From assembly GCA_002298785.1 (NCBI GenBank), contig DBMR01000063.1, forward strand, positions 1-8,587: a DNA stretch of 8,587 bases, read 5' to 3'. A program made the translations under genes and the position numbers. The DNA is from Verrucomicrobia subdivision 3 bacterium UBA693. Lineage in GTDB: Bacteria; Verrucomicrobiota; Verrucomicrobiia; Limisphaerales; UBA8199. Of this stretch, positions 1 through 6,352 are shown piece after piece. The stretch's first letter is position 1, and every line of letters starts with the position of its first letter. A model generated the notes under the pieces. It saw nothing but the letters and a program-made list of their open reading frames with translations. It was not told where the DNA came from and searched no databases.

Positions 1-83
1 TTTTAATTTGAGTCAACTCGCTCCCTGACGCCCGTTTCAATTGCCGCTTGCGGAGTGCCGGACCCTACCCTAATTTGTCCTCG

Positions 84-392
84 GTGAAACAAGAACCGTC
101 ACCTACAAACTATGTCTTGCTGGAGGGGCAATGCGCCGGCTCCGACGTCTGCCCGTTAAGCAGCGTCCAGGCGGGCAGCACAGTCTGTATTAAACAACTG
201 GCCGCCTCCCCCGAAATGATTGATCGGCTGCGGGAAATGGGCTTTTGCGAGGAGCAAAAAATCAAGCTGCTCTCCCGCCAATCGAGTCTAATTTGCCAGG
301 TCTGCAACGCCCGACTGGGGATCAGCGAACGACTGGCGGACGCCATCATGGTGGAACCCGTTTCACCCAAGCCATCCCGAGCCGGATCCTGA
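84..392 (+). CDS. FeoA-like protein, cysteine-rich variant
   Basis: Small cytoplasmic FeoA-domain (SH3-like) protein, first gene of a feo operon; FeoA proteins bind FeoB and support GTP-dependent Fe2+ uptake. From the GTG at 84 it has 102 residues. The FeoA core begins at CPLSSVQAG (residues 23-31) and continues through RLREMGF (48-54), the usual 'Leu-x-x-Met-Gly' turn of the family, to ADAIMVEP (85-92). In place of the usual GDPxxIxVxG strand pair it carries SSLICQVCNARLGIS (67-81). Six cysteines are visible (17, 23, 35, 55, 71, 74), including a CxxC. The start is uncertain: an in-frame TTG at 48 would add 12 residues, and neither start has a Shine-Dalgarno sequence. The stop is 24 bases before the second feoA. 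The FeoA call is good; the role of the cysteines is inference. Confidence 0.82.
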   Translation: MKQEPSPTNYVLLEGQCAGSDVCPLSSVQAGSTVCIKQLAASPEMIDRLREMGFCEEQKIKLLSRQSSLICQVCNARLGISERLADAIMVEPVSPKPSRAGS

Positions 393-416
393 TCGCGGCC
401 TCGCCGCTTCCGATTT

Positions 417-668
417 ATGCCCGGAGACCCTGCGCCACCCCAACCATTGACCGCCCTGGCCCTTGGCAGCGCGGCTACCGTAGTCGAGATTAAATTACCC
501 CCCGCCAACCGCCCGCGCCTGATGGAGATGGGACTGCTGGTGGGCACACCGGTGGAACTCGTGCGCTTCGCCCCCATGGGTGATCCCGTGGAAATCAAAG
601 TGCGCGGCTACAACCTCACTTTGCGCAAAAGCGAAGCGGAACAGATTTTTGTGCGTCCCAAGGCTTAG
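417..668 (+). CDS. feoA: Ferrous iron transport protein A (canonical FeoA)
   Basis: 83-residue cytoplasmic FeoA, partner of the FeoB GTPase/permease. The single SH3-like domain spans about residues 11-80: LTALALGSAATVVEI, then LMEMGLLVGTPVELV (35-49), then APMGDPVEIKVRGYNLTLR (52-70) and AEQIFV (74-79). This is the classic FeoA pattern (Leu-x-x-Met-Gly turn, Gly-Asp-Pro strand, Leu-x-Leu-Arg) and the length matches the family. The ATG at 417 is the only sensible start; no Shine-Dalgarno sequence precedes it. It sits 24 bases after the first feoA and 29 bases before feoB, so co-transcription and a shared role in Fe2+ import are expected. Confidence 0.93.
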   Translation: MPGDPAPPQPLTALALGSAATVVEIKLPPANRPRLMEMGLLVGTPVELVRFAPMGDPVEIKVRGYNLTLRKSEAEQIFVRPKA

Positions 669-697
669 GTGCGACGGATCGCATTGTCCTTGAACCA

Positions 698-3022
698 ATG
701 ACATCCGGCCCGTCGAACCCAACCGACCCCGTCTCCGGAAGCCAGCCGGAGGCGTCTCCTGTTGCGGCTCCGGCTGCCACGAACAAGTCCGGCGGGCGGC
801 CCAACCTTGACCCCGCGCCTTACCTCGTTCTGACCGGCAATCCAAATTGCGGGAAGACCACTTTATTCAACGCGCTCACCGGCCTGCGCGCCCGGGTGGG
901 CAACTACGCGGGAGTGACGGTGGAACGTAAAGAGGGAAAACTCCTGAACGCGCCCGCGGGCTGCCAGCCACGGGTGCTGGATCTGCCGGGTACCTATAGT
1001 CTCAGCCCACAGTCTCTGGACGAGCAGATTTCACGCGATGTCCTACTCGGGCGTCTGACGGAATTGCCCGCCCCCGCCCTGGTGATTGTGGTGGTGGATG
1101 CCTCCAACCTGCAGCGCAATCTGTATTACGCGACGCAGGTGCTGGAACTGGGTTATCCCACTCTGGTGGCTTTGAACATGATCGACGTGGCCGCCGCGAA
1201 CGGGCACTCGATAGACAGCGATCAGTTGGCACGCGAACTGGGAACGCGGGTAATCCCGATCGTCGCCTCCTCTGGAGAGGGACTGCCCGAGCTGCGCCGC
1301 GCTATCTTTGATTCGCTCGAACGGCCCGCGCCGCCGTCCGACCAGATTTTCTGCGAACTTCCCGCGGAAATGAAGGAGGAGGCTCGCCAAATTGCCGCCC
1401 TGCTGGCCGCGGCATTTCATGAACGGCGCACCCAGGCCTCCGCCGAGGCCCTGCTGATTCTGAGCAACGAAAAAGCCCTCGCTTCCAGCAGCACTCATTA
1501 TCCTGCGGAAATCCAGACGGCAGTGGAGCAGGCGCGCGCGCGACTGGACGCGGCCGGCGTGGATTGGCGCGGGACCACGATCGAAGGCCGCTACGCTCGC
1601 ATAGCTACCATACAGGAGGCGGCTACCGTGGAACTCGCGCCGCCGGGGGAAACCTTCAGCGACCGCTTGGATCGAGTTCTCACGCATAAGGTGTGGGGCA
1701 CGCTGATTTTCGTCGGCATCATGACGTTGATGTTCCAGAGCATCTTCGTCTTCGCGCATTTCCCTATGAATGCGCTGCAAGCTGGAGTGGACTGGCTGGG
1801 AAATATGGTGGGCCGCCTGGTGCCGGCCGGTGATCTGAACAGCCTGTTGGTGAATGGCGTGGTAGCTGGCGTCGGGGCGGTAGTGGTTTTTCTCCCTCAG
1901 ATTTTACTGCTGTTTCTGTTCATCGGGTTCCTCGAGGATACCGGTTACATGGCGCGCGCGGCTTTCCTCATGGACCGCCTCATGAGCAAGGTGGGGTTAC
2001 ACGGGAAAAGCTTCATCCCCATGCTGAGCTCCTTCGCTTGCGCCATTCCTGGGATCATGGCCACGCGCACCATCGAGAGTCCCAAGGATCGCCTGGTCAC
2101 CATCCTGGTGTCGCCCCTGATGAGTTGCTCAGCTCGCTTGCCGGTCTATACCATTCTCATCGCCGCCTGCATCCCGGACGTAACGCTGTTTGGCTTCCTG
2201 CGCTTGAGTGGTCTAATGATGCTGAGCATGTATTTGCTGGGTATTATTGTGGCCCTGTTCATGGCCTGGGTGTTCAAAAAGACCCTGCTTAAAGGTGAAC
2301 CGCCCTTGTTGATCATGGAATTGCCGCCCTACAAGCGACCGCTGCTGCGCGTCGTGGCCCGCCACATGTGGGATCGGTCCAAAGTCTTTTTGCGCCGCGC
2401 CGGCACCGTGATTTTGGGCATCAACATTCTGCTGTGGTTCCTGGCTACCTATCCACACCAGAGGGGCGTAGACAACGCGTTCGCCTCACGACGCGCTGAA
2501 ATGGAAGCCCAGGTCACGAAGGCTACCAGCCCCGATGCCGTGGCAAAAGCCCAGGCCGAGCTGGCCGGGCTCGACTCGGAAATCGCCGGAGCCAAGTTAC
2601 GCGGAAGCTTCGCGGGTTACGCGGGGCGGCTGATCGAGCCGCTGATTGCGCCCCTCGGCTTCGACTGGAAGATGGGCATCGGGTTGGTAAGTTCGTTTGC
2701 GGCCCGGGAAGTTTTCGTCAGCACCATGGCCACGGTGTACAACGTGGCCGACGGGGCTGAAGGTTCCTCCAACCAAAGCATGGTCGCCGCGTTGCGCGCA
2801 CAGAAACGTCCCGACGGCACCGCGGTCTATACCGCGCTTACCGCAGTCACGCTCATGGTCTTTTACGTGTTTGCGCTGCAATGCGTCTCGACGGTCGCGG
2901 TGGTGCGCCGTGAGACCAACTCGTGGAAATGGCCGCTGTTCCAATGGTTTTACATGGGCACCTTGGCCTGGGGTTTCGCTTTTGCGACTTATCGCCTGGG
3001 GCTGTGGCTGGGATGGCAATGA
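698..3022 (+). CDS. feoB: Ferrous iron transporter FeoB (GTPase-permease)
   Basis: Inner-membrane Fe2+ importer with an N-terminal G domain; 774 residues, full length for the family (E. coli about 773). After a Pro/Ala-rich leader (1-40) come G1 GNPNCGKTT (47-55), the G2 threonine in GVT (72-74), G3 DLPG (95-98), G4 NMID (160-163) and a G5-like ASSGEG (190-195). A helical regulatory segment lies at about 225-310. The membrane part begins near VWGTLIFVGIM (about 331 on). It contains Gate 1 FACAIPGIMATR (446-457) and Gate 2 SPLMSCSARLPVY (472-484). Cysteines 448, 477 and 729 correspond in position to the conserved core cysteines of E. coli FeoB. A charged, helical, probably coiled-coil hydrophilic stretch fills about 589-642. 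No FeoC-like or Cys-rich tail is present. It follows two feoA genes; the ATG at 698 lacks a clear Shine-Dalgarno sequence. Confidence 0.97.
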   Translation: MTSGPSNPTDPVSGSQPEASPVAAPAATNKSGGRPNLDPAPYLVLTGNPNCGKTTLFNALTGLRARVGNYAGVTVERKEGKLLNAPAGCQPRVLDLPGTYSLSPQSLDEQISRDVLLGRLTELPAPALVIVVVDASNLQRNLYYATQVLELGYPTLVALNMIDVAAANGHSIDSDQLARELGTRVIPIVASSGEGLPELRRAIFDSLERPAPPSDQIFCELPAEMKEEARQIAALLAAAFHERRTQASAEALLILSNEKALASSSTHYPAEIQTAVEQARARLDAAGVDWRGTTIEGRYARIATIQEAATVELAPPGETFSDRLDRVLTHKVWGTLIFVGIMTLMFQSIFVFAHFPMNALQAGVDWLGNMVGRLVPAGDLNSLLVNGVVAGVGAVVVFLPQILLLFLFIGFLEDTGYMARAAFLMDRLMSKVGLHGKSFIPMLSSFACAIPGIMATRTIESPKDRLVTILVSPLMSCSARLPVYTILIAACIPDVTLFGFLRLSGLMMLSMYLLGIIVALFMAWVFKKTLLKGEPPLLIMELPPYKRPLLRVVARHMWDRSKVFLRRAGTVILGINILLWFLATYPHQRGVDNAFASRRAEMEAQVTKATSPDAVAKAQAELAGLDSEIAGAKLRGSFAGYAGRLIEPLIAPLGFDWKMGIGLVSSFAAREVFVSTMATVYNVADGAEGSSNQSMVAALRAQKRPDGTAVYTALTAVTLMVFYVFALQCVSTVAVVRRETNSWKWPLFQWFYMGTLAWGFAFATYRLGLWLGWQ

Positions 3023-3032
3023 GCTCCCCGCG

Positions 3033-3054
3033 CTACTTCCCGCCGGGCAGGTAG
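3033..3054. terminator. Hairpin at the feoB/cax convergent junction
   Basis: A 22-base near-palindrome begins 11 bases after the feoB stop and overlaps the cax stop codon. Outer arms CTACTT and AGGTAG pair over six positions (one T-G wobble). After one C-C mismatch two more C-G pairs close a GCCG tetraloop. On the + strand it is followed by TAAAATAAC, A/T-rich but not a U-tract. It could act as a compact end signal for the feoB transcript, but its overlap with cax codons means it could also be coincidence. Confidence 0.35.
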
Positions 3055-4139
3055 TAAAATAACACGGCCAAAATCAAATACAGCGCCAGCAATTGCGCGC
3101 CCTCGAGCCAGTTGGTTTCGCCATCGTTGCTGATCTGCGCGACCACTTGCACCGCAACGAACACCGCCACTGTCTCCGGGATGGAAAACTCCAAATCCAT
3201 GGGATGCCCCAGAAAACCCGAGACCAGCACCAGGAGCGGCGCCACAAAAAGCGCGATCTGCAGACTGGACCCCACCGCGATCCCGAGACTCAAATCCATC
3301 TTGTTTTTCATCGCCATCCAAACCGCGGTGGAATGTTCGGCGGCATTGCCAATCACCGCCACAATGATGATGCCAATGAAGACCTCCGAAACACCCAATC
3401 GCTGACGGGCGGCTTCCACCGAACCGACCAAGAAATCCGAAAGCACCGCCACCACCGCCGTGGCGACCAGCAAGACGATGAACGCTTTGGTTCGCGACCA
3501 ACCTGGCCCGGTTTTCTCATGCTCCGTCTCACCCGCGGGGCCGGTGAAATGCTGTCGGTGCGTCAGCAGGGAAAAAAGGAGCGTGCAGCAGTAAGTGCCA
3601 AGCAATACTACGGCGATGGCCAGTGACAAGTCCCGCTCCAAACCGGGACTCCAGCGGCCTGGTGTCAAGTTCGCCGAAAAATGAAATATTGTGGGAATGA
3701 GCAGCCCGATCGCCGCCAGAAAGAGGGAGGCGGTCGAAGTCCGCGCCGCCACGCGGTTAAACGTCATCTCCGAATGACGGGCCCCGCCGGCCAGCAGCGA
3801 CACCCCCAGCACCAACAGCAGGTTGCCAATGATCGAACCCGTGATGGAAGCTTTCACCACTTCGATAAAGCCCTTCTGCAAGCCGACCAGCGCAATGATC
3901 AACTCCGCGGCGTTTCCGAACGTCGCGTTGAGCAGTCCACCTACCCCCTGCCCCATCTTTTCCGCCAGGTGCTCCGTCGCCCGCCCCATCAAGCCTGCCA
4001 GTGGAATGATCGCCAGTCCGGAGATAATGAACAGCGCCGCCTCGTTGTGCAGCGGTGCCACGTACCGCACGGCGACCGCCACCGGCACGAAGACCAGCAA
4101 CCAATCCAACGAGGGTTTTAGACTTTTGATTTTCCCCAT
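3033..4139 (-). CDS. cax: Calcium/proton antiporter (CaCA superfamily, CAX/ChaA type)
   Basis: Integral membrane cation/H+ exchanger, 368 residues, most likely exporting Ca2+ from the cytoplasm. It shows the two inverted alpha repeats of the family. The first signature is LLNATFGNAAELI (69-81, acidic residue E79), followed by VKASITGSIIGNLLLVLG (95-112). The second is VIGNAAEHS (262-270, E268), followed by LSLGIAVGSSLQIALFVAP (283-301). Between them lies a hydrophilic, acidic, His-containing loop (about 194-216). About ten to eleven hydrophobic segments cover the rest. The ATG at 4139 gives the typical short Lys-rich N-terminus; GAGGTG lies 14 bases upstream, too far for a good ribosome site. 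It is last in a minus-strand run (70 bases after the small membrane protein). Exact cation specificity (Ca2+, Na+ or K+) cannot be read from sequence. Confidence 0.93.
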   Translation of the reverse strand: MGKIKSLKPSLDWLLVFVPVAVAVRYVAPLHNEAALFIISGLAIIPLAGLMGRATEHLAEKMGQGVGGLLNATFGNAAELIIALVGLQKGFIEVVKASITGSIIGNLLLVLGVSLLAGGARHSEMTFNRVAARTSTASLFLAAIGLLIPTIFHFSANLTPGRWSPGLERDLSLAIAVVLLGTYCCTLLFSLLTHRQHFTGPAGETEHEKTGPGWSRTKAFIVLLVATAVVAVLSDFLVGSVEAARQRLGVSEVFIGIIIVAVIGNAAEHSTAVWMAMKNKMDLSLGIAVGSSLQIALFVAPLLVLVSGFLGHPMDLEFSIPETVAVFVAVQVVAQISNDGETNWLEGAQLLALYLILAVLFYYLPGGK

Positions 4140-4160
4140 GACGCAATGGTAAGCACCTCA

Positions 4161-4191
4161 ACCACGGCAGAACAAGCCGCGCCGCCGTGGT
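4161..4191. repeat. Perfect 8-bp inverted repeat upstream of cax
   Basis: ACCACGGC (4161-4168) and GCCGTGGT (4184-4191) are exact inverted repeats around a 15-base GC-rich spacer. They lie in the 70-base gap between the small membrane protein stop and the cax start, both on the minus strand. In the minus-strand transcript the stem would sit 21 bases before the cax ATG. There is no T-run after it, so it is at best a weak or Rho-assisted terminator, a leader structure of the cax mRNA, or an operator. Confidence 0.4.
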
Positions 4192-4209
4192 GCCACAGAC
4201 AATTCCCAA

Positions 4210-4362
4210 TTACTTCGAGACCGCGGCGTTGGTACCGCCCCCAGGCCCCGGCGCCTCGGGCGGTGGAGACCCGGGCCCCATGAACTGCAACACGCCGAAC
4301 ACCAGGGTTCCCAAAGCCAGCCCCATGATCAGCCAGAGCACCAGTTTGTGGGTGAACTTCAT
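4210..4362 (-). CDS. Small single-pass membrane protein coupled to the rhomboid
   Basis: 50-residue protein of unrecognised family. It has a short basic N-terminus (MKFTHK), one hydrophobic helix at about residues 7-27 (LVLWLIMGLALGTLVFGVLQ), then a Gly/Pro-rich tail (MGPGSPPPEAPGPGGG, 28-43) ending NAAVSK. It may be a single-pass membrane protein or a signal-anchor peptide. The ATG at 4362 is chosen over an upstream start at 4404 because it follows the glpG stop by only 4 bases (GGTT) and has GGTGAGG just before it, although the spacing is short. The longer form would overlap the rhomboid by 38 bases. The tight spacing implies translational coupling with the protease. A role as substrate, regulator or assembly partner is inference. 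Confidence 0.6.
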   Translation of the reverse strand: MKFTHKLVLWLIMGLALGTLVFGVLQFMGPGSPPPEAPGPGGGTNAAVSK

Positions 4363-4366
4363 AACC

Positions 4367-5248
4367 TCACCGGTAGCGCAAACTGGCGAGATAACCCCAG
4401 GCACAGCCCAGTCCCAGGCCCGCGGCGTGCGCCATATTGGCCACGGCCCCCAATAAACCGGTGAAACAGGCCACGAACCAGATTAACATCATGATCACGG
4501 TGCTCTGGTGCAGAAACAGCCCGGAGCCAGGGTCGAATTTCCCACGAATCCAAATGTAACCGAGCAACCCATAAACCACGCCCGACATGCCACCAAAGAC
4601 CGGCCCGGCAAAAAGATACTGAGCCACATTGGAGACGGCGGCCAGCGCCAGCACCAGCACCGCCAACATGCCGCTGCTCTGCCGCGCCTCGATCATGCTC
4701 CCCAGATCCCGCAACCAAAGCATGTTGAAGAATATATGCAACACCCCAAAATGAATGAACATCGGCGTGAATAATCGCCACACTTGCCCATGACGCACTT
4801 CGCTCAGAATTCCTTCCCCGCCCAGGATTTCTGAAATGAAAAGCCACCGAATTGGCTGGGCATCATTGCCCCCCTTGGAGAGCAGGAAAACCACGACGCT
4901 GATAACGATCAAACCGAAACTCAACGGGCCAAAACCGTATCCTGTGAGTGGACGAAACAACTGCCGCCGCGACAGCATCTTCTTGCGGTAAACTTTTTGT
5001 TCGTGCTCCAACTCGGCCCGCAAGGCTGCCGCCCCCTGTCCTTCCTGCTGGTAGCGAGGGTCGGCCGGGTTCTGGCGAAATTCCGCCAACAACTTCGTTG
5101 CCTCATCCAGTTTATCCTCATCCCGCACCCAAACACCCCAATCCCCGCCGTGCTCGTGTTCAATTTGGTTTTCGATTCCCTTCACGAACAGGTAATCACC
5201 AAACACACGAGCGGACGTCTCTGCCGGCAGGTGCCCGATCATTCGCAT
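4367..5248 (-). CDS. glpG: GlpG-type rhomboid intramembrane serine protease
   Basis: 293-residue polytopic inner-membrane protease that cleaves transmembrane helices of client proteins. The N-terminal cytoplasmic domain (about 9-67) resembles the E. coli GlpG NRhom domain and ends in the same ENPADPRY-like segment (here QNPADPRYQ, 59-67). A charged linker (about 68-100) leads to the rhomboid core. The core has HIFFNMLW (171-178; H171 and N175 match the oxyanion-side His and Asn), GGMSGVVYGLLGYIWIRG (219-236; nucleophile S222) and NMAHAAGLGLG (271-281; catalytic H274). About six hydrophobic segments fit the bacterial six-helix rhomboid. All catalytic residues are intact. The ATG at 5248 is followed by another in-frame ATG two codons later. 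No Shine-Dalgarno sequence is seen. The stop lies 4 bases before the small membrane protein start. Confidence 0.94.
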   Translation of the reverse strand: MRMIGHLPAETSARVFGDYLFVKGIENQIEHEHGGDWGVWVRDEDKLDEATKLLAEFRQNPADPRYQQEGQGAAALRAELEHEQKVYRKKMLSRRQLFRPLTGYGFGPLSFGLIVISVVVFLLSKGGNDAQPIRWLFISEILGGEGILSEVRHGQVWRLFTPMFIHFGVLHIFFNMLWLRDLGSMIEARQSSGMLAVLVLALAAVSNVAQYLFAGPVFGGMSGVVYGLLGYIWIRGKFDPGSGLFLHQSTVIMMLIWFVACFTGLLGAVANMAHAAGLGLGCAWGYLASLRYR

Positions 5249-5277
5249 ATCCGGTCAAGATTAGCGTCAAATCCGAA

Positions 5278-5312
5278 TCCGTAAACTGCAAACACCAGAC
5301 TCGGTTTATGGA
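5278..5312. repeat. Imperfect inverted repeat between phosphoesterase and glpG
   Basis: TCCGTAAAC (5278-5286) and GTTTATGGA (5304-5312) match as inverted repeats at 8 of 9 positions, the ninth being a G-T pair on the + strand. The 17-base spacer and the arms lie in the 80-base gap between the phosphoesterase stop and the glpG start. In the minus-strand RNA one A-C mismatch interrupts the stem and no U-tract follows. It may be a weak transcript end or a leader structure of glpG. Otherwise no convincing promoter is visible in this gap. Confidence 0.22.
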
Positions 5313-5328
5313 CGCTCCCGGCAGATGC

Positions 5329-6237
5329 TCAAGCGCGCCACGCTAACTCCAGGACCCGCCCGTGCTCACGATGGTTGGGATCCAGGCTGCGCAACTCCAG
5401 CCTCATTCCGCCCGAGTGCAATTTTGCCAGCACCCAGCCGCTGGGATCACCATCGCGAAACACATAAGCCACTGGCGGCAAATTCACCAAGTGCAAACCA
5501 CTCTCATCTTTTTGCACCTTCCAGTTATGCGTGTGTCCGAAGATATAAGCCTTCACGCGGCGGCGCGGCCGCAGCACCTCCATGAACGCCACCGTGTCTT
5601 TCAATCCCATGTTGCCGCCTTCGAGCCCGGGATTGTGGTGCACCAGCACAATCGCCGGTTTGGACGGGTGCTCATCCAAGGACCGCGCCAGCCAGGCCAG
5701 TTGTTCCTGGCCCAGTAACCCAGGAGTGGATAACGTGGTCTCGAGTGAATCGAGAATGAACCAATCCGCCAACGGCGTGCGCACAATGCTGGTTTGATGG
5801 TCCCGCACCGGCCTCCGTGCCGCTTTCAATTCCTGAAAGGCCTGCCAAAAACGGTCGCGATGATCGTGGTTTCCCAGGGCCAAATGCACGGGCAAACCGG
5901 CCTCACGCACCGGAGTCAACAGCTTCGCCACCGTCCCGTAATCCGCCGCTTGACCACTGTTATGCGCCAGATCTCCAGTGACAAACAGCCGGGCCGGCTT
6001 TTGCGGCAGGCTCACCAACTCCTCGGCGGCGCGCTCAAAATTGCGGGCCATGTTCACGCCCCTGGTAACCTGGCCGGTGTTCCCATCCAGGTGAGTATCA
6101 GAGAACAGCGCAAACGCGTTGGCATCGTGCCGCCCGGCCCCGGAATGACCGGCGCAACCCGCCAGCAATCCTGCTCCGGCCATCAGGCTCCGGCCGAGGA
6201 ATTGCCGCCGGGTTAGCTTGGGAAGATAAATTGGCAT
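5329..6237 (-). CDS. Tat-exported lipoprotein-type metallophosphoesterase (calcineurin-like)
   Basis: 302-residue two-metal phosphoesterase of the calcineurin-like superfamily, resembling class III cyclic-nucleotide phosphodiesterases (CpdA/Icc type), though the substrate is not readable. The N-terminus carries a twin-arginine motif TRRQFLG (9-15), a hydrophobic stretch, and a lipobox LAGC (25-28, lipid-acceptor C28), predicting a Tat-exported lipoprotein. The metal-binding motifs are all present in order: SDTH (46-49), GDLAH (88-92), GNHDH (122-126), VHHNPG (199-204) and GHTH (234-237). The ATG at 6237 is chosen because it puts the twin-arginine at residues 10-11. The frame stays open up to 6534, but that extension has no signal features and overlaps the divergent gene. 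It is divergent from the aldo/keto reductase and lies 80 bases upstream of glpG on the same strand. Confidence 0.9.
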   Translation of the reverse strand: MPIYLPKLTRRQFLGRSLMAGAGLLAGCAGHSGAGRHDANAFALFSDTHLDGNTGQVTRGVNMARNFERAAEELVSLPQKPARLFVTGDLAHNSGQAADYGTVAKLLTPVREAGLPVHLALGNHDHRDRFWQAFQELKAARRPVRDHQTSIVRTPLADWFILDSLETTLSTPGLLGQEQLAWLARSLDEHPSKPAIVLVHHNPGLEGGNMGLKDTVAFMEVLRPRRRVKAYIFGHTHNWKVQKDESGLHLVNLPPVAYVFRDGDPSGWVLAKLHSGGMRLELRSLDPNHREHGRVLELAWRA

Positions 6238-6352
6238 ATACGGACCAACTAATCCGCTCGGAAGCGCGACGACAAGAAAATTCGCAATTTCGGATTTGAA
6301 CTTGAAAGCTCCGCTCCCAGATGTTACCAAGGTAATGCCTACACCGTATCCA
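6238..6352. promoter_or_regulatory. Shared upstream region of two divergent Tat-exported enzymes
   Basis: The 115 bases between the phosphoesterase start (minus) and the reductase start (plus) must hold promoters for both directions, unless the reductase starts earlier (TTG 6296 or ATG 6335). The middle is A/T-richer than its surroundings and contains the small palindrome AAATT-CGC-AATTT (6278-6290). TTGAAC (6296) and TTGAAA (6303) could be -35-like elements for the reductase, but no convincing -10 box stands at the right distance. Placement of promoters is inference from gene orientation. Confidence 0.45.

Noticed and set aside
1..83. Possible Fur box or promoter ahead of the feo operon
   Set aside because: No GATAATGATAATCATTATC-like site or convincing -35/-10 pair is visible; the true promoter may lie before the window.
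1043..1780. Long minus-strand reading frame (245 codons) inside feoB
   Set aside because: It lies wholly opposite the G domain and first helix of feoB, is rich in His, Arg and Gln as expected of an antisense shadow in GC-rich DNA, and shows no domain.
2989..3501. Minus-strand reading frame of 170 codons across the feoB/cax junction
   Set aside because: It is a frame-shifted shadow of cax with Gly/His-rich low-complexity translation; cax itself has full family motifs in the other frame.
3093..4121. Plus-strand reading frames of 177 and 146 codons opposite cax
   Set aside because: Their translations are His/Arg/Gln-rich and lack any recognisable domain, while the opposite strand encodes the complete antiporter.
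5249..5290. TTTACG-16-TAATCT as a sigma70-like promoter for glpG on the minus strand
   Set aside because: Only about half of the consensus bases match and the element almost touches the start codon, so it is not better than chance.
5794..6216. Plus-strand reading frame of 140 codons opposite the phosphoesterase
   Set aside because: Antisense shadow with His/Gln/Arg-rich composition; the metal-binding motifs on the other strand settle the coding strand.
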